A stretch of DNA of 10,789 bases from CAYQLK01 sp964426075 (GCA_964426075.1 CAYROP010000027.1:1-10789), one strand, 5' to 3'. Shown: positions 1 to 7,333, counted from the stretch's first letter. A program made the numbers and translations. Notes: a model not told the origin generated them from the letters alone.

Positions 1-159
1 ACCCAGGGCACAGCTATCGAATCAATCGTGCATGTGCTCTCGATTTCGTTCAGCCTCGTCGTTGTTGGTGGATTTATCATCCTCGGCATCATTCGGCTCA
101 ACAAACGCTTTAACATCGTCAAGCTCCGCGACGATACAGCAACCGATAAGTCGAAGTAA
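1..159 (+). CDS. C-terminal end of a membrane protein (partial)
   Basis: The reading frame is open from base 1 and ends at TAA 157-159, giving the last 52 residues of a protein that starts outside the window. Residues about 11-33 of this fragment form one hydrophobic helix rich in Val, Ile, Leu and Gly (VLSISFSLVVVGGFIILGII). A basic stretch follows (RLNKRF), then a charged tail ending DKSK, so the C-terminus is probably cytoplasmic by the positive-inside rule. I do not recognise the family. Codons often end in C or G (atc, gtc, ctc, cgc), unlike the AT-rich minus-strand genes next to it and like the gene at 6548-7114. A strong intrinsic terminator follows 11 nt after the stop, and the convergent recF gene ends at 222. 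Confidence 0.6.
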   Translation, partial: TQGTAIESIVHVLSISFSLVVVGGFIILGIIRLNKRFNIVKLRDDTATDKSK

Positions 160-170
160 TCACCGCCACA

Positions 171-195
171 CCCTCCCCTCAAAAGGAGGGTTTTT
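171..195 (+). terminator. Intrinsic terminator of the first plus-strand gene
   Basis: CCCTCC (171-176) pairs with GGAGGG (185-190) around the loop CCTCAAAA and is followed by TTTTT (191-195). It sits just after the stop at 159 and before the convergent end of recF. Bases 173-188 (CTCCCCTCAAAAGGAG) are identical to 7134-7149 in the terminator of the gene at 6548-7114. Confidence 0.85.
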
Positions 196-221
196 CTCGA
201 CAATTTTTTAAAGAAAACTAA

Positions 222-1271
222 TTATTTCCCAATCAAATCCTTAGTTCTAAATTCTTTGACATTTTCCAACCCTTTTAAGTCGTTGTGATTTTCTGTCGAG
301 GTAATAATGCTCTGTTGATTTTTAATAAGGCTCAAAACCTTTTCTTGATTCACAGAGTCCAATTCAGAAAAAATATCATCCAGTAATAGTACAGGCTTAC
401 TAGAAAAAACTTTGGATAAATAATCAATTTCTGCTGTTTTTAGTGCCAACACCGCCATTCTCTGCTCACCTCTTGATCCATAACTTGCCAAGTTTCTTGT
501 TCCATCAAAAAACTTAAAATCATCCCTATGCGGACCAGACAATGTAATCCCAGCTGCAATTTCTCGACTTAAATTATCACTCATCTTCTGCCTACCCAAG
601 ATTGACCTTTTATACTCCCAATTAACTTTTTTTGATGGATTATCAAAATTATTAATAAACAAGAAAAATCCTTCTCTTTCTTTTCCTATTTGCTCACCCA
701 ACTCAAGCATTTTTTCATTCCAAAAACTTAATTCATTTAGCTTTGATTGGCCTTCCCTAATCCGAAAAAGCAGTTTATTTCTAACCCTAACCACCTTACC
801 GTACTCCAAAAGATTTTTTGCATATTCACGGCTAGCAATTGACAATGTCGTATCCAAAAACCTCCTTCTCTGTCCAGGCGATCCAACAACCAAATCCAAT
901 TCTTCTGGCCCAAAATATACAACCGCCAAATTTCCTATAAAGGCATTCCTAGTTTTTGCAACACCGTTAACTGTAAATTTTTTACTTACTCTACCGTACT
1001 CTGTTTTACCTATTGAATATCTCAGTCTTACAATCTCACTATTTCTTTCAACTTTCGCCTCAACAATACCCGCTTCCCTGCCTTGTCTAATAACCTCAGA
1101 CTCATACTCACCTCGAATATTTTTTCCCAAAGAAACAACTGCAATAGCCTCAAGAATATTTGTCTTGCCTGAAGCATTAAGACCCCAAATAATATTGGTT
1201 TCAGGACTAAACTCCAATTCAATTTTTTTCCAACTACGAAAATTAACCAGTTTAAGTTTCCTAATTAACAT
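222..1271 (-). CDS. recF: DNA replication/repair protein RecF
   Basis: This 349-residue protein is an SMC-like ABC ATPase that, in the RecF family, helps load RecA at gapped or stalled DNA with RecO and RecR. The start MLIRKLKLVNFRSW is typical of RecF. The Walker A motif is GLNASGKT (residues 30-37). The RecF-specific stretch GPEELDLVVGSPGQRRRFLD is at 121-140. The ABC signature region is SYGSRGEQR (263-271), and Walker B is VLLLDDIFSELD (294-305), with the D-loop in SELD. All ATPase motifs are intact and the length is close to the usual 360 or so. It is the last gene of the minus-strand operon and starts 3 nt after the fpg stop, so it is probably translationally coupled. No terminator is visible after it on this strand. 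In many bacteria recF lies beside dnaA and dnaN; here it is with other repair genes. Confidence 0.95.
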   Translation of the reverse strand: MLIRKLKLVNFRSWKKIELEFSPETNIIWGLNASGKTNILEAIAVVSLGKNIRGEYESEVIRQGREAGIVEAKVERNSEIVRLRYSIGKTEYGRVSKKFTVNGVAKTRNAFIGNLAVVYFGPEELDLVVGSPGQRRRFLDTTLSIASREYAKNLLEYGKVVRVRNKLLFRIREGQSKLNELSFWNEKMLELGEQIGKEREGFFLFINNFDNPSKKVNWEYKRSILGRQKMSDNLSREIAAGITLSGPHRDDFKFFDGTRNLASYGSRGEQRMAVLALKTAEIDYLSKVFSSKPVLLLDDIFSELDSVNQEKVLSLIKNQQSIITSTENHNDLKGLENVKEFRTKDLIGK

Positions 1272-1274
1272 AAT

Positions 1275-2135
1275 TTACTTTAATTTCTGACACTTTGGGC
1301 AAAAATGAGTTCCCCTTCCACCAACCACAATACGCTCAATTTGTGTTTTACAAACCTTACACTCCATTCCAGTCCTGTGGTAGACATTGGCGTAAGTCAA
1401 AAAAACACCCTTTTCGCCACCTAAATCAACATAACTACTATCGGAAGCCCCCTTGTGTTTAATCCCAGTTTTAAGCGCCTTAACAATCCCCTTATAGAGT
1501 GCTAAATAATCAGCGTCTACCAAGTTAGATATTCTCTCTTCTGGATGAATTTTAGCTAAAAACAGTGCTTCATCGGCGTAAATATTCCCAATTCCCGACA
1601 AGGTTTTCTGATCCATCAATGTCGGCTTAATTTTCAAATTCTTTTTTCTAATCAAAAGTTCTTTTAATTTATCTTTACTAAAACCACTTTCTAACGGTTC
1701 AGGACCAAGTCCCACAAAAAAACTTAATAACTCAATATCTTTTGTTTTTGTAACCAGAAGCCAGCCAAACTTTCGAATATCATTAAAATAAAGCACACCT
1801 AAGTCAAACTTAAAAACCGCATGCGTTGATTTATTTGGCACCGGCAAATTAAGTGGCGGTATTGGATGCCCACCCTTTATACGTCCTCCATTTTTATCTT
1901 CGAATATTAACTGTCCAGTCATTTTTAAATGAACTAGAAGCGAATTATTGTTATCAAAATCAATAATCAGAACCTTTGCTCTTCGCCTGACATCTTTAAT
2001 CTTTGCTCCAATTATTTCTTCCTTATCCCCAATGAATTTTTTAGGATTATCAGTCTCCACAGAAATCAGCTTCGAACCAATTACCTCCTTTTCCAACCCT
2101 CTCTTAATTGTTTCAACTTCAGGTAGTTCAGGCAT
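1275..2135 (-). CDS. mutM: Formamidopyrimidine-DNA glycosylase (Fpg/MutM)
   Basis: This base-excision repair enzyme removes 8-oxoguanine and formamidopyrimidines and cuts the strand through its lyase activity. I chose the ATG at 2135 (286 residues) rather than a TTG 9 nt upstream, because the family needs proline right after the initiator Met as the catalytic nucleophile. The protein then begins MPELPEVETI, giving Pro2 and Glu3. Lys71 in HLKMTGQL matches the conserved catalytic-site lysine. NDIRKFG (118-124) carries the intercalating Arg. The helix-two-turn-helix spans about 170-198 (LSGIGNIYADEALF). The C-terminal zinc finger has Cys259, Cys262, Cys279 and Cys282, with Arg274 in GGRGTHFC. 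A Gly/Pro-rich loop of about 20 residues near 82-104 is longer than in E. coli. The start overlaps the glycosyltransferase end by 8 nt, and recF follows after 3 nt. Confidence 0.95.
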   Translation of the reverse strand: MPELPEVETIKRGLEKEVIGSKLISVETDNPKKFIGDKEEIIGAKIKDVRRRAKVLIIDFDNNNSLLVHLKMTGQLIFEDKNGGRIKGGHPIPPLNLPVPNKSTHAVFKFDLGVLYFNDIRKFGWLLVTKTKDIELLSFFVGLGPEPLESGFSKDKLKELLIRKKNLKIKPTLMDQKTLSGIGNIYADEALFLAKIHPEERISNLVDADYLALYKGIVKALKTGIKHKGASDSSYVDLGGEKGVFLTYANVYHRTGMECKVCKTQIERIVVGGRGTHFCPKCQKLK

Positions 2136-3222
2136 ATTTTTCAACTATTGCCTTAATCCCTGTTTCAAATTTTTCCTTAGAAAATTCTTTCGACTGTTTT
2201 AATATCTTATTAGTATCAAACTTCTTTTTTTCAAACTGCTTAATTGCATTTACTAAACTATCAACAGTAGCTTCATCAAAAAATATTCCTGTTTCTCCAT
2301 CAACTACTGACTCTTTCACCCCACCCTGCCTTAATGCAATTACCGGCTTGCCTGCCGCCATCGCCTCAACAGCCGTCATACCAAAATCTTCTTCTTCAGC
2401 CGAAAAAATAAAAGCTTTTGCCTTAGAATACACATTCCAAAGTTTATCTTCCGAAACAAATCCCAAAAATTTTGTTTTACTGCCAGCAATCTGTTTTAAG
2501 TTTTCCATTTCTAGTCCTGAACCTACAATTAATAATTCTGCATTCAACTTTTTGGTTGCTTTTATAGCCAAATCAACCCTTTTGGCACGAGCCAACCTCG
2601 AAACAACTAAGTAATATTCCCCTTTTTGTGGTTTTTGAGCCCTTTTAGTATCAATCGGCGGATAAACAACAATTGAATCGCGACGATAAAATTTCTTTAT
2701 TCTTTTTTGAACTTCTTTTGAATTGGCAATCATCACTGTTGGTTTTTGCGAAACTTTAAAATCAACCTGTCTAAGCCAAAAATTTATAAACTCACCTACG
2801 ATTCGACCCACAACACTCTTTTTCCAGTTTCTTGCCGTTGGATACCCATATAAATATCTTGGCGGCGTATGACAGTAGCAAATATGAACACCGTCAAAAT
2901 TAACCGCCTTCGCAAAATAAGTATTTGTTGAAGAAATAATCAAATCGTACTCACTCAAATCAAACTTCATAAATACCCAAGGAGCAAATATTCTCATTGG
3001 CGACAGTATTTTTGAAAACATCGGTATTTTTTGAAAAACGCTTGCAATAATCTCTGTGTTTGTTAAGTATTTTCCGTCTTTACCAAACTTAGACTTATCA
3101 AAATAGGAAGTAAAAACTTGTGCCGATGGATACATTTCCACAAGAGTTTCAAGCACTCTTTCTGCCCCTCCGTATTCTGTTAAAAAATCGTGAACAAGAG
3201 CAACTTTAATATTTTTTTTCAT
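2128..3222 (-). CDS. GT4-family glycosyltransferase, WbaZ-like
   Basis: This is a GT-B fold, family 4 glycosyltransferase, probably a cytoplasmic enzyme moving a sugar (perhaps mannose) from a nucleotide donor to a surface polysaccharide or lipid-linked glycan. The acceptor cannot be read from the sequence. With the ATG at 3222 it has 364 residues; a TTG at 3237 would add five. The N-terminal acceptor half begins KVALVHDFLTEYGGAERVLE, with the glycine-rich loop and the GGAER motif seen in WbaZ-like enzymes. The nucleotide-sugar half starts near 203 (YLVVSRLARAKRVDLAI), followed by LLIVGSGLE (230-238). The E-x7-E motif is Glu278 and Glu286 in EDFGMTAVEAMAAGKPV. No signal peptide or membrane helix is seen. 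It sits between the 5'-3' exonuclease (45 nt upstream) and fpg (8-nt overlap), an odd partner for repair genes. Confidence 0.88.
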   Translation of the reverse strand: MKKNIKVALVHDFLTEYGGAERVLETLVEMYPSAQVFTSYFDKSKFGKDGKYLTNTEIIASVFQKIPMFSKILSPMRIFAPWVFMKFDLSEYDLIISSTNTYFAKAVNFDGVHICYCHTPPRYLYGYPTARNWKKSVVGRIVGEFINFWLRQVDFKVSQKPTVMIANSKEVQKRIKKFYRRDSIVVYPPIDTKRAQKPQKGEYYLVVSRLARAKRVDLAIKATKKLNAELLIVGSGLEMENLKQIAGSKTKFLGFVSEDKLWNVYSKAKAFIFSAEEEDFGMTAVEAMAAGKPVIALRQGGVKESVVDGETGIFFDEATVDSLVNAIKQFEKKKFDTNKILKQSKEFSKEKFETGIKAIVEKYA

Positions 3223-3267
3223 TAGGTTTAATAACAAAAATTAAAATAAATGAACACTTTTTTACTA

Positions 3268-4167
3268 CTATATTAATTTCGCTTGATTGTCATTTGTTTT
3301 AACAATCCCCATTGGTAATTTTGCAACTAACGATTTGAATTCTAATCGTTTAAAAAACTCATGCATTCCATCCCAATCGATCTTCGAAGGAATATCCTTA
3401 CAGTCAAAATCTACAGGAGCTTCCTTGTCTAAAATAACTAAAGATCTTGCCTTATAAGCCTGCTCCTTGCCCTCAACGAGTTTTTGTTTAAGAGTTCCAG
3501 TAATTTGATCCAAATTTTTATATATTCCTTCAAGATCACCAAATCTATTGATCAAATCTGCTGCTCCTTTAGGTCCAATTCCATTAACCCCAGGAATATT
3601 ATCTGAACTGTCCCCAACAAGTGATTTATAAGTTATTATCCGCTCTGGCGTAACACCATATCGCTCTTTTACTTTTTCATCATCAAAAATAATTCCCTCC
3701 GTCATCTTTGATCCCGCAGCCCAAACCCTAATTCGTGAATTAACTAGCTGCAAACCATCACGATCCCCCGATACGATATAAATATCCTCGTCGCTTTCTT
3801 TCTCAACTTTAGTAGCAATTGTTGCAATCAAATCATCTGCCTCATAGCCATCCATTTCGAAATATCTAATATCAGATGCATCCAAAAATTCTTTTACTAA
3901 AGGCAACTGTGGATACAAATCCTCAGGTGGAGCAGTCCTTTTGGCTTTGTACTCTTGATATTCAATGTGTCTAAAAGTTGGTGCAGCTCTGTCAAAAGCC
4001 ACGACAATTTTTTCCGGCTTAAGATCTGCAATCGTACGCAGGATAATACTACTAAACCCATAAACAGCATTGACTGTTTCACCATTTTTTGTACTTAGAT
4101 ATGGAATTGCATGATACGCACGATGAAACACCGAATTGCCATCAACAACGATAAATTTTTTGGTCAT
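3268..4167 (-). CDS. Free-standing 5'-3' exonuclease (Pol I N-domain/FEN type)
   Basis: This 299-residue protein equals the N-terminal 5'-nuclease domain of DNA polymerase I, without the proofreading or polymerase domains. Such enzymes remove RNA primers and 5' flaps. The metal-binding acidic residues are present: Asp9 (VVDGNS), Asp59 (AFDR), Glu109/Asp111/Asp112 (GYEADD), Asp135/Asp137 (SGDRDG), and Asp186/Asp189 (VGDSSDN). The helix-3-turn-helix DNA-binding motif is IPGVNGIGPKGAADLI (191-206). Residues near 66-80 (RHIEYQEYKAKRTAPP) form the usual helical-arch region. The frame closes with TAG after a short tail, so this looks like a natural single-domain protein and not a truncated polA. 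It starts 9 nt after the ftsH stop. With fpg and recF it forms the repair part of the operon. Confidence 0.93.
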   Translation of the reverse strand: MTKKFIVVDGNSVFHRAYHAIPYLSTKNGETVNAVYGFSSIILRTIADLKPEKIVVAFDRAAPTFRHIEYQEYKAKRTAPPEDLYPQLPLVKEFLDASDIRYFEMDGYEADDLIATIATKVEKESDEDIYIVSGDRDGLQLVNSRIRVWAAGSKMTEGIIFDDEKVKERYGVTPERIITYKSLVGDSSDNIPGVNGIGPKGAADLINRFGDLEGIYKNLDQITGTLKQKLVEGKEQAYKARSLVILDKEAPVDFDCKDIPSKIDWDGMHEFFKRLEFKSLVAKLPMGIVKTNDNQAKLI

Positions 4168-4176
4168 GCCTTAATC

Positions 4177-6084
4177 TTAACTCAAGCTCTTGGACGCTTC
4201 GACCCTCTTAGCGACTAATGGTCGTGGTCCGGCGATCTTCTCAAACTCTTCCGACTCCATTGTTTCTACTTCAACCAACCTCTTAACCACCAAGTCTAAA
4301 ATCTTTTTGTTCTTCTTCAACAACCTAACTGCTTCCTTATAACCCTCATCAAGTATTCTACCTATTTCTTTATCAATTCTTGCCGCAAACTCCTCTGAGT
4401 AACCAGGGCCAGAATCTACACCCCATACACCAAAGTCCTTTTGTCCTCCTACATTTATGGCTCCCAAATTACTCATACCAAATTCAGTAACCATCTGTCT
4501 TGCTATATTTGTTGCCACAGACAAATCATTTGAAGCTCCTGTCGAAACCTCACCGTAAACCAACTCTTCAGCTGCTCTACCACCTAACAAGGTCGCAATT
4601 TGTTCAAGTAAATGTGATTTCTTCTCTGTAGTTCTGTCAACCGAAGGTGGAATTAAAGTATGACCACCTGTCATACCCCTAGACACGATCGAAATTCTAT
4701 GAACCGGATCCATATTCGGACTAAAGTGAGCAACTATTGCGTGCCCTCCCTCATGATATGCAGTCATTTCTTTTTCTTCCTGACTCTGTAGTCTTTTCTT
4801 CTGAGGACCCATTTTCACCTTTGTAGCGGCCTCTTCAAGTTGCAAGGATGTAATTTCTTTTTTACCTTCTCGAGCAGTAAGTATTGCTGCCTCATTCAGC
4901 ATGTTTGCCAAATCCGCACCAGAAAATCCAACCGTTCTTTTTGCAATTTTTGTCCAGTCAACATTTTTTGCAAACGGTTTACCAGTTTTATGAATAGACA
5001 AAATCGCTTTCCTTTCTTCGATATCAGGCAGTGACAAAACCACAGTTCTATCAAACCTTCCAGGTCTAACAAGTGCTGGATCCAATAAATCCGGCCTATT
5101 CGTTGCTGCCATCACAATCACATTGTCATTAGGATTAAATCCATCCATCTCAACCAAAATCTGATTCAAAGTCTGCTCTCTTTCATCATGACCACCAGAC
5201 ACACTCATACCTCTTTGGCGACCAATTGACTCTATTTCATCAATAAAAATAATTGCACTACCGGAAGCTTTGGCGTTTGCAAACAAATCACGAACTCTTG
5301 CAGCCCCAACCCCAACCAACATTTCCATAAACTCGCTTCCCGCTACTGAGAAAAACGGCACACCTGCTTCTCCAGCTACAGCACGAGCCAATAACGTTTT
5401 ACCTGTACCAGCTGGACCGACCAAAAGTACCCCTTTAGGGGTTTTCGCACCAAGGGAAGTAAATTTCTTAGGATTTTTCAAAAACTCTACCACCTCTTCA
5501 AGCTCTTTTTTAGCCTCATCCACCCCAGCCACATCTTTAAATGTTGCAGTTGGATTATCTTTACTAAACCTCTTAGCTTTAGATTGACCAAAGGAAAAAA
5601 CCGAGTTAGCTCCTTCTCTAGCTTGCCTAAAAATAAGGAAAAATACAGCAATAATTACAATTATTGGCAAGAAATTAATTAATATCGAACCGACTAGCTC
5701 ACTAGTTGAATTATCCTTAACCTCATAAGAGATTTTTGAAGGATCAATACCGCTTGCCGAAAAAGTCTCAACCAGCGATTCATTTTTTTCTTTTTGCGCA
5801 ACTTTTTCTGAATCGTCTTTATAAGTCAAACTAACTTTATCTCCATCTACTAAAACATTTTTAACTTTGTCCTCTTTAATATCTGATAACGCTTGGGACA
5901 AAGTAATCTTTTCGCCAAATTCTCCGCTACCCGAAAAATTAAAAAATACCAAAAAAAGCAGTAATGCCATTACTCCATAAATCAAATAACCTCTCCAAGG
6001 ACTACCCTTTCCTGGCGCAGGCATCAAATTCTGATTCTTTACCTTATTTTTAAATTTTGAATTAACTTTTGGTATTTTTCTCAT
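4177..6084 (-). CDS. ftsH: ATP-dependent zinc metalloprotease FtsH
   Basis: This is a membrane-anchored AAA+ protease that extracts and degrades membrane and regulatory proteins as a hexamer. It has 635 residues, close to the E. coli length. Two membrane helices (about 33-50 and 131-152) flank an outside domain of about 80 residues. The AAA domain shows Walker A GPAGTGKT (223-230), Walker B AIIFIDEIE (277-285), and the second region of homology with NRPDLLDPALVRPGRFDR (329-346; arginine fingers 340 and 343). The zinc site is HEGGH (444-448), where HEAGH is commoner, and the third ligand is probably Asp520 in GASNDLSVATN. The pore loop reads MEMLVGVGA, with Leu256 where E. coli has phenylalanine. 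The N-terminus is longer and more basic than usual. It starts 2 nt after the tRNA-binding gene's stop, and the exonuclease follows after 9 nt. Confidence 0.97.
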   Translation of the reverse strand: MRKIPKVNSKFKNKVKNQNLMPAPGKGSPWRGYLIYGVMALLLFLVFFNFSGSGEFGEKITLSQALSDIKEDKVKNVLVDGDKVSLTYKDDSEKVAQKEKNESLVETFSASGIDPSKISYEVKDNSTSELVGSILINFLPIIVIIAVFFLIFRQAREGANSVFSFGQSKAKRFSKDNPTATFKDVAGVDEAKKELEEVVEFLKNPKKFTSLGAKTPKGVLLVGPAGTGKTLLARAVAGEAGVPFFSVAGSEFMEMLVGVGAARVRDLFANAKASGSAIIFIDEIESIGRQRGMSVSGGHDEREQTLNQILVEMDGFNPNDNVIVMAATNRPDLLDPALVRPGRFDRTVVLSLPDIEERKAILSIHKTGKPFAKNVDWTKIAKRTVGFSGADLANMLNEAAILTAREGKKEITSLQLEEAATKVKMGPQKKRLQSQEEKEMTAYHEGGHAIVAHFSPNMDPVHRISIVSRGMTGGHTLIPPSVDRTTEKKSHLLEQIATLLGGRAAEELVYGEVSTGASNDLSVATNIARQMVTEFGMSNLGAINVGGQKDFGVWGVDSGPGYSEEFAARIDKEIGRILDEGYKEAVRLLKKNKKILDLVVKRLVEVETMESEEFEKIAGPRPLVAKRVEASKSLS

Positions 6085-6086
6085 AT

Positions 6087-6422
6087 TTATCTCACCACTG
6101 TTCCATTCGCTAGTTCACGAACCGGAGACACAATTATAGCCTTACCATCCTCGTCAGCTGCAAGTATCATACCCTGAGATTCAAGTCCTGCCATTTTTTT
6201 TGCTTCCAAATTAGCGACAATTATTATTTGTTTACCAATCAAGTCTTCTTTTTTAACTGCGTCCCTAATTCCAGCCAAAATCTGACGAGTATTAAGGCCT
6301 ATATTTACAGTTAACTTAACAAGTTTTTCGGACTTTTCAACATCTTCAAAACTCTCAACAGTGCCAACTCGCAAATCGAGCTTTGCAAAGTCATCGTAAG
6401 TAATTGTCGGTTTAAGAGGCAT
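6087..6422 (-). CDS. Free-standing tRNA-binding OB-fold protein (MetRS beta-like)
   Basis: This 111-residue protein is a single tRNA_bind domain, as found at the C-terminus of many methionyl-tRNA synthetases and in Trbp111, Arc1p and EMAP II. These bind the outside corner of tRNA without strong sequence preference, often as dimers. Visible family motifs are DDFAKLDLRVGTV (10-22), KLVKLTVNIG (33-42), RQILAGI (46-52), VANLEAKKMAGLESQGMILAA (69-89), and the closing VSPVRELANGTVVR. No synthetase catalytic domain is attached or next to it, so it probably works in trans with a MetRS encoded elsewhere, or as a general tRNA chaperone. It is the first gene of the minus-strand operon. A promoter lies 28 nt upstream, and no Shine-Dalgarno sequence is seen before the ATG. 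ftsH begins 2 nt after its stop. Confidence 0.9.
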   Translation of the reverse strand: MPLKPTITYDDFAKLDLRVGTVESFEDVEKSEKLVKLTVNIGLNTRQILAGIRDAVKKEDLIGKQIIIVANLEAKKMAGLESQGMILAADEDGKAIIVSPVRELANGTVVR

Positions 6423-6449
6423 AAAATTATCTTGTTAAAACTAGCGCCA

Positions 6450-6479
6450 AGTATATCAGCTCAAGTTTTTTAATAGCAA
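6450..6479 (-). promoter_or_regulatory. Promoter of the six-gene minus-strand operon
   Basis: Read on the minus strand, a -35-like TTGCTA (6474-6479) is 18 nt from the -10-like TATACT (6450-6455). Transcription would start near 6443, leaving a leader of about 20 nt before the ATG at 6422. It is divergent from the promoter of the gene at 6548. This is a pattern match only. Confidence 0.5.
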
Positions 6480-6498
6480 GCTCATAGTTAACTTTTTA

Positions 6499-6507
6499 TG
6501 TTAAAAT
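6499..6507 (+). promoter_or_regulatory. Possible extended -10 promoter of the DUF1653-like gene
   Basis: TG-T-TAAAAT (6499-6507) fits an extended -10 element (TGnTATAAT-like). I see no good -35 at the right distance. Transcription would start near 6514, about 34 nt before the TTG start, leaving room for the Shine-Dalgarno site at 6532-6537. Confidence 0.35.
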
Positions 6508-6531
6508 CCACCACAGTTAATCCGTAACTAC

Positions 6532-6537
6532 AAGGAG
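6532..6537 (+). promoter_or_regulatory. Shine-Dalgarno site that fixes the TTG start at 6548
   Basis: AAGGAG lies 10 nt upstream of the TTG at 6548. It is the clearest ribosome-binding site in the window and decides the start, since the first internal Met codon of this frame is only at residue 152. Confidence 0.75.
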
Positions 6538-6547
6538 AAACCGTCCT

Positions 6548-7114
6548 TTGACAACCCCATCTGGACAAACTCAAGTAAGCGAAAGCAGTCGCACTGCTAA
6601 CTTCGCCTCGATCGAATCGACCACCAGGTACCCACTACTCAACGCTCTTGGCGTTGTCACTGGTACCTGCCAAGTCCTTGGTCACGCCAGACACAGTGAG
6701 AATGAAGGTAACTATCTCGTCATCATCAACCCATTCGACGGCCCACCGTTCCTCGTTCGAACCGCTGATCGTGCACTAGACACTGACCGTGCACTGAGCT
6801 GGAACGTCCCAACATCTCCTCGGGAAAACGCCGACAACAAGTACAACATCCGCCTTGGTAGATACCGCCACTACAAGGGCGGCATCTACCTCGTTCTCGG
6901 TACTGCCGTCGATGTAGACGATGAAGATTCCGAACCGCTCGTAGTCTACGTTCCGCTCTACACCCACGACGGGCACGCCATTGCTATTAGGCCCAAGGCA
7001 ATGTTCGAAGGCTTCGTCGAGGTCGCAAACGACTGGCCCAAAGAGCTAGTCGAGGAATTCCCAAACATGGGTGAATCTTCACAACAGAGGCGCTTCAGCT
7101 TCATCCCGTACTAA
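6548..7114 (+). CDS. DUF1653 domain protein with a probable second, degenerate copy
   Basis: This 188-residue, probably cytoplasmic protein starts at TTG after a good Shine-Dalgarno site. Residues 104-160 (GRYRHYKGGIYLVLGTA, then LVVYVPLY, IAIRPKAMFEGFVEV) match the small DUF1653 domain, whose usual form has RHYKG, VLG-A, LVVY and RP--MF; its function is unknown to me. Residues 36-76 look like a weaker copy: VTGTCQVLGHARHS, NYLVIINPFDG, PFLVRTADRAL. The first 30 residues are Ser/Thr-rich and probably disordered; the C-terminus ends in RRFSFIPY. The gene has its own terminator and is divergent from the ftsH operon. Base use differs from the neighbours: bases 6721-6780 contain 34 G/C of 60, against 20 of 60 at 1741-1800 in fpg. 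This could mean transfer or different codon selection. The domain call is fairly firm; the role is open. Confidence 0.8.
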   Translation: MTTPSGQTQVSESSRTANFASIESTTRYPLLNALGVVTGTCQVLGHARHSENEGNYLVIINPFDGPPFLVRTADRALDTDRALSWNVPTSPRENADNKYNIRLGRYRHYKGGIYLVLGTAVDVDDEDSEPLVVYVPLYTHDGHAIAIRPKAMFEGFVEVANDWPKELVEEFPNMGESSQQRRFSFIPY

Positions 7115-7130
7115 TCAAAGTACACCACCA

Positions 7131-7157
7131 GCTCTCCCCTCAAAAGGAGAGCTTTTT
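7131..7157 (+). terminator. Intrinsic terminator of the DUF1653-like gene
   Basis: GCTCTCC (7131-7137) pairs perfectly with GGAGAGC (7146-7152) around the loop CCTCAAAA and is followed by TTTTT (7153-7157). It starts 16 nt after the stop at 7114. Confidence 0.9.
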
Positions 7158-7170
7158 CTAATCTTGTAAA

Positions 7171-7308
7171 CTAGATAAAAATAATCGCTACACAAATAAC
7201 AAAAGCTATAGACATAACAAAAATTGAGAAAAAAACCCAACGATTAAAACTAATCTTCAAATTGTGTCCGCTTATATTTATAAAATTTTTAATAAAATGT
7301 ATTTGCAT
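7171..7308 (-). CDS. Possible small single-pass membrane protein, 45 residues
   Basis: On the minus strand an ATG at 7308 opens a frame of 45 codons ending in TAG (7171-7173). The peptide has a polar, basic first half (MQIHFIKNFINISGHNLKIS) and then a hydrophobic helix at about 24-45 (WVFFSIFVMSIAFVICVAII), as in small inner-membrane proteins. Low-complexity AT-rich DNA can produce such frames by chance. An intrinsic terminator lies just upstream (7334-7365), so expression would need read-through or an unseen promoter, and AAAGAAAAAATG gives only a poor ribosome-binding site. I do not recognise a family. Confidence 0.3.
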   Translation of the reverse strand: MQIHFIKNFINISGHNLKISFNRWVFFSIFVMSIAFVICVAIIFI

Positions 7309-7333
7309 TTTTTCTTTAAAAAGCTCAAAAAAC

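Noticed and set aside
2108..2614. Long plus-strand open frame of 168 codons opposite the glycosyltransferase
   Set aside because: It lies antisense to a well-supported GT4 gene. The product is Ser/Phe/Leu-rich, low-complexity translation typical of the complement of an AT-rich gene, with no recognisable motif.
5270..5587. Plus-strand frame of 105 codons inside ftsH
   Set aside because: It is opposite the ftsH AAA domain, where strong protein conservation keeps the complementary strand open; it has no motif of its own.
6776..6976. Minus-strand frame of 66 codons opposite the DUF1653-like gene
   Set aside because: The plus-strand frame has a good Shine-Dalgarno site, a domain match and a terminator. 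The reverse frame has none of these and gives a valine-rich low-complexity product.
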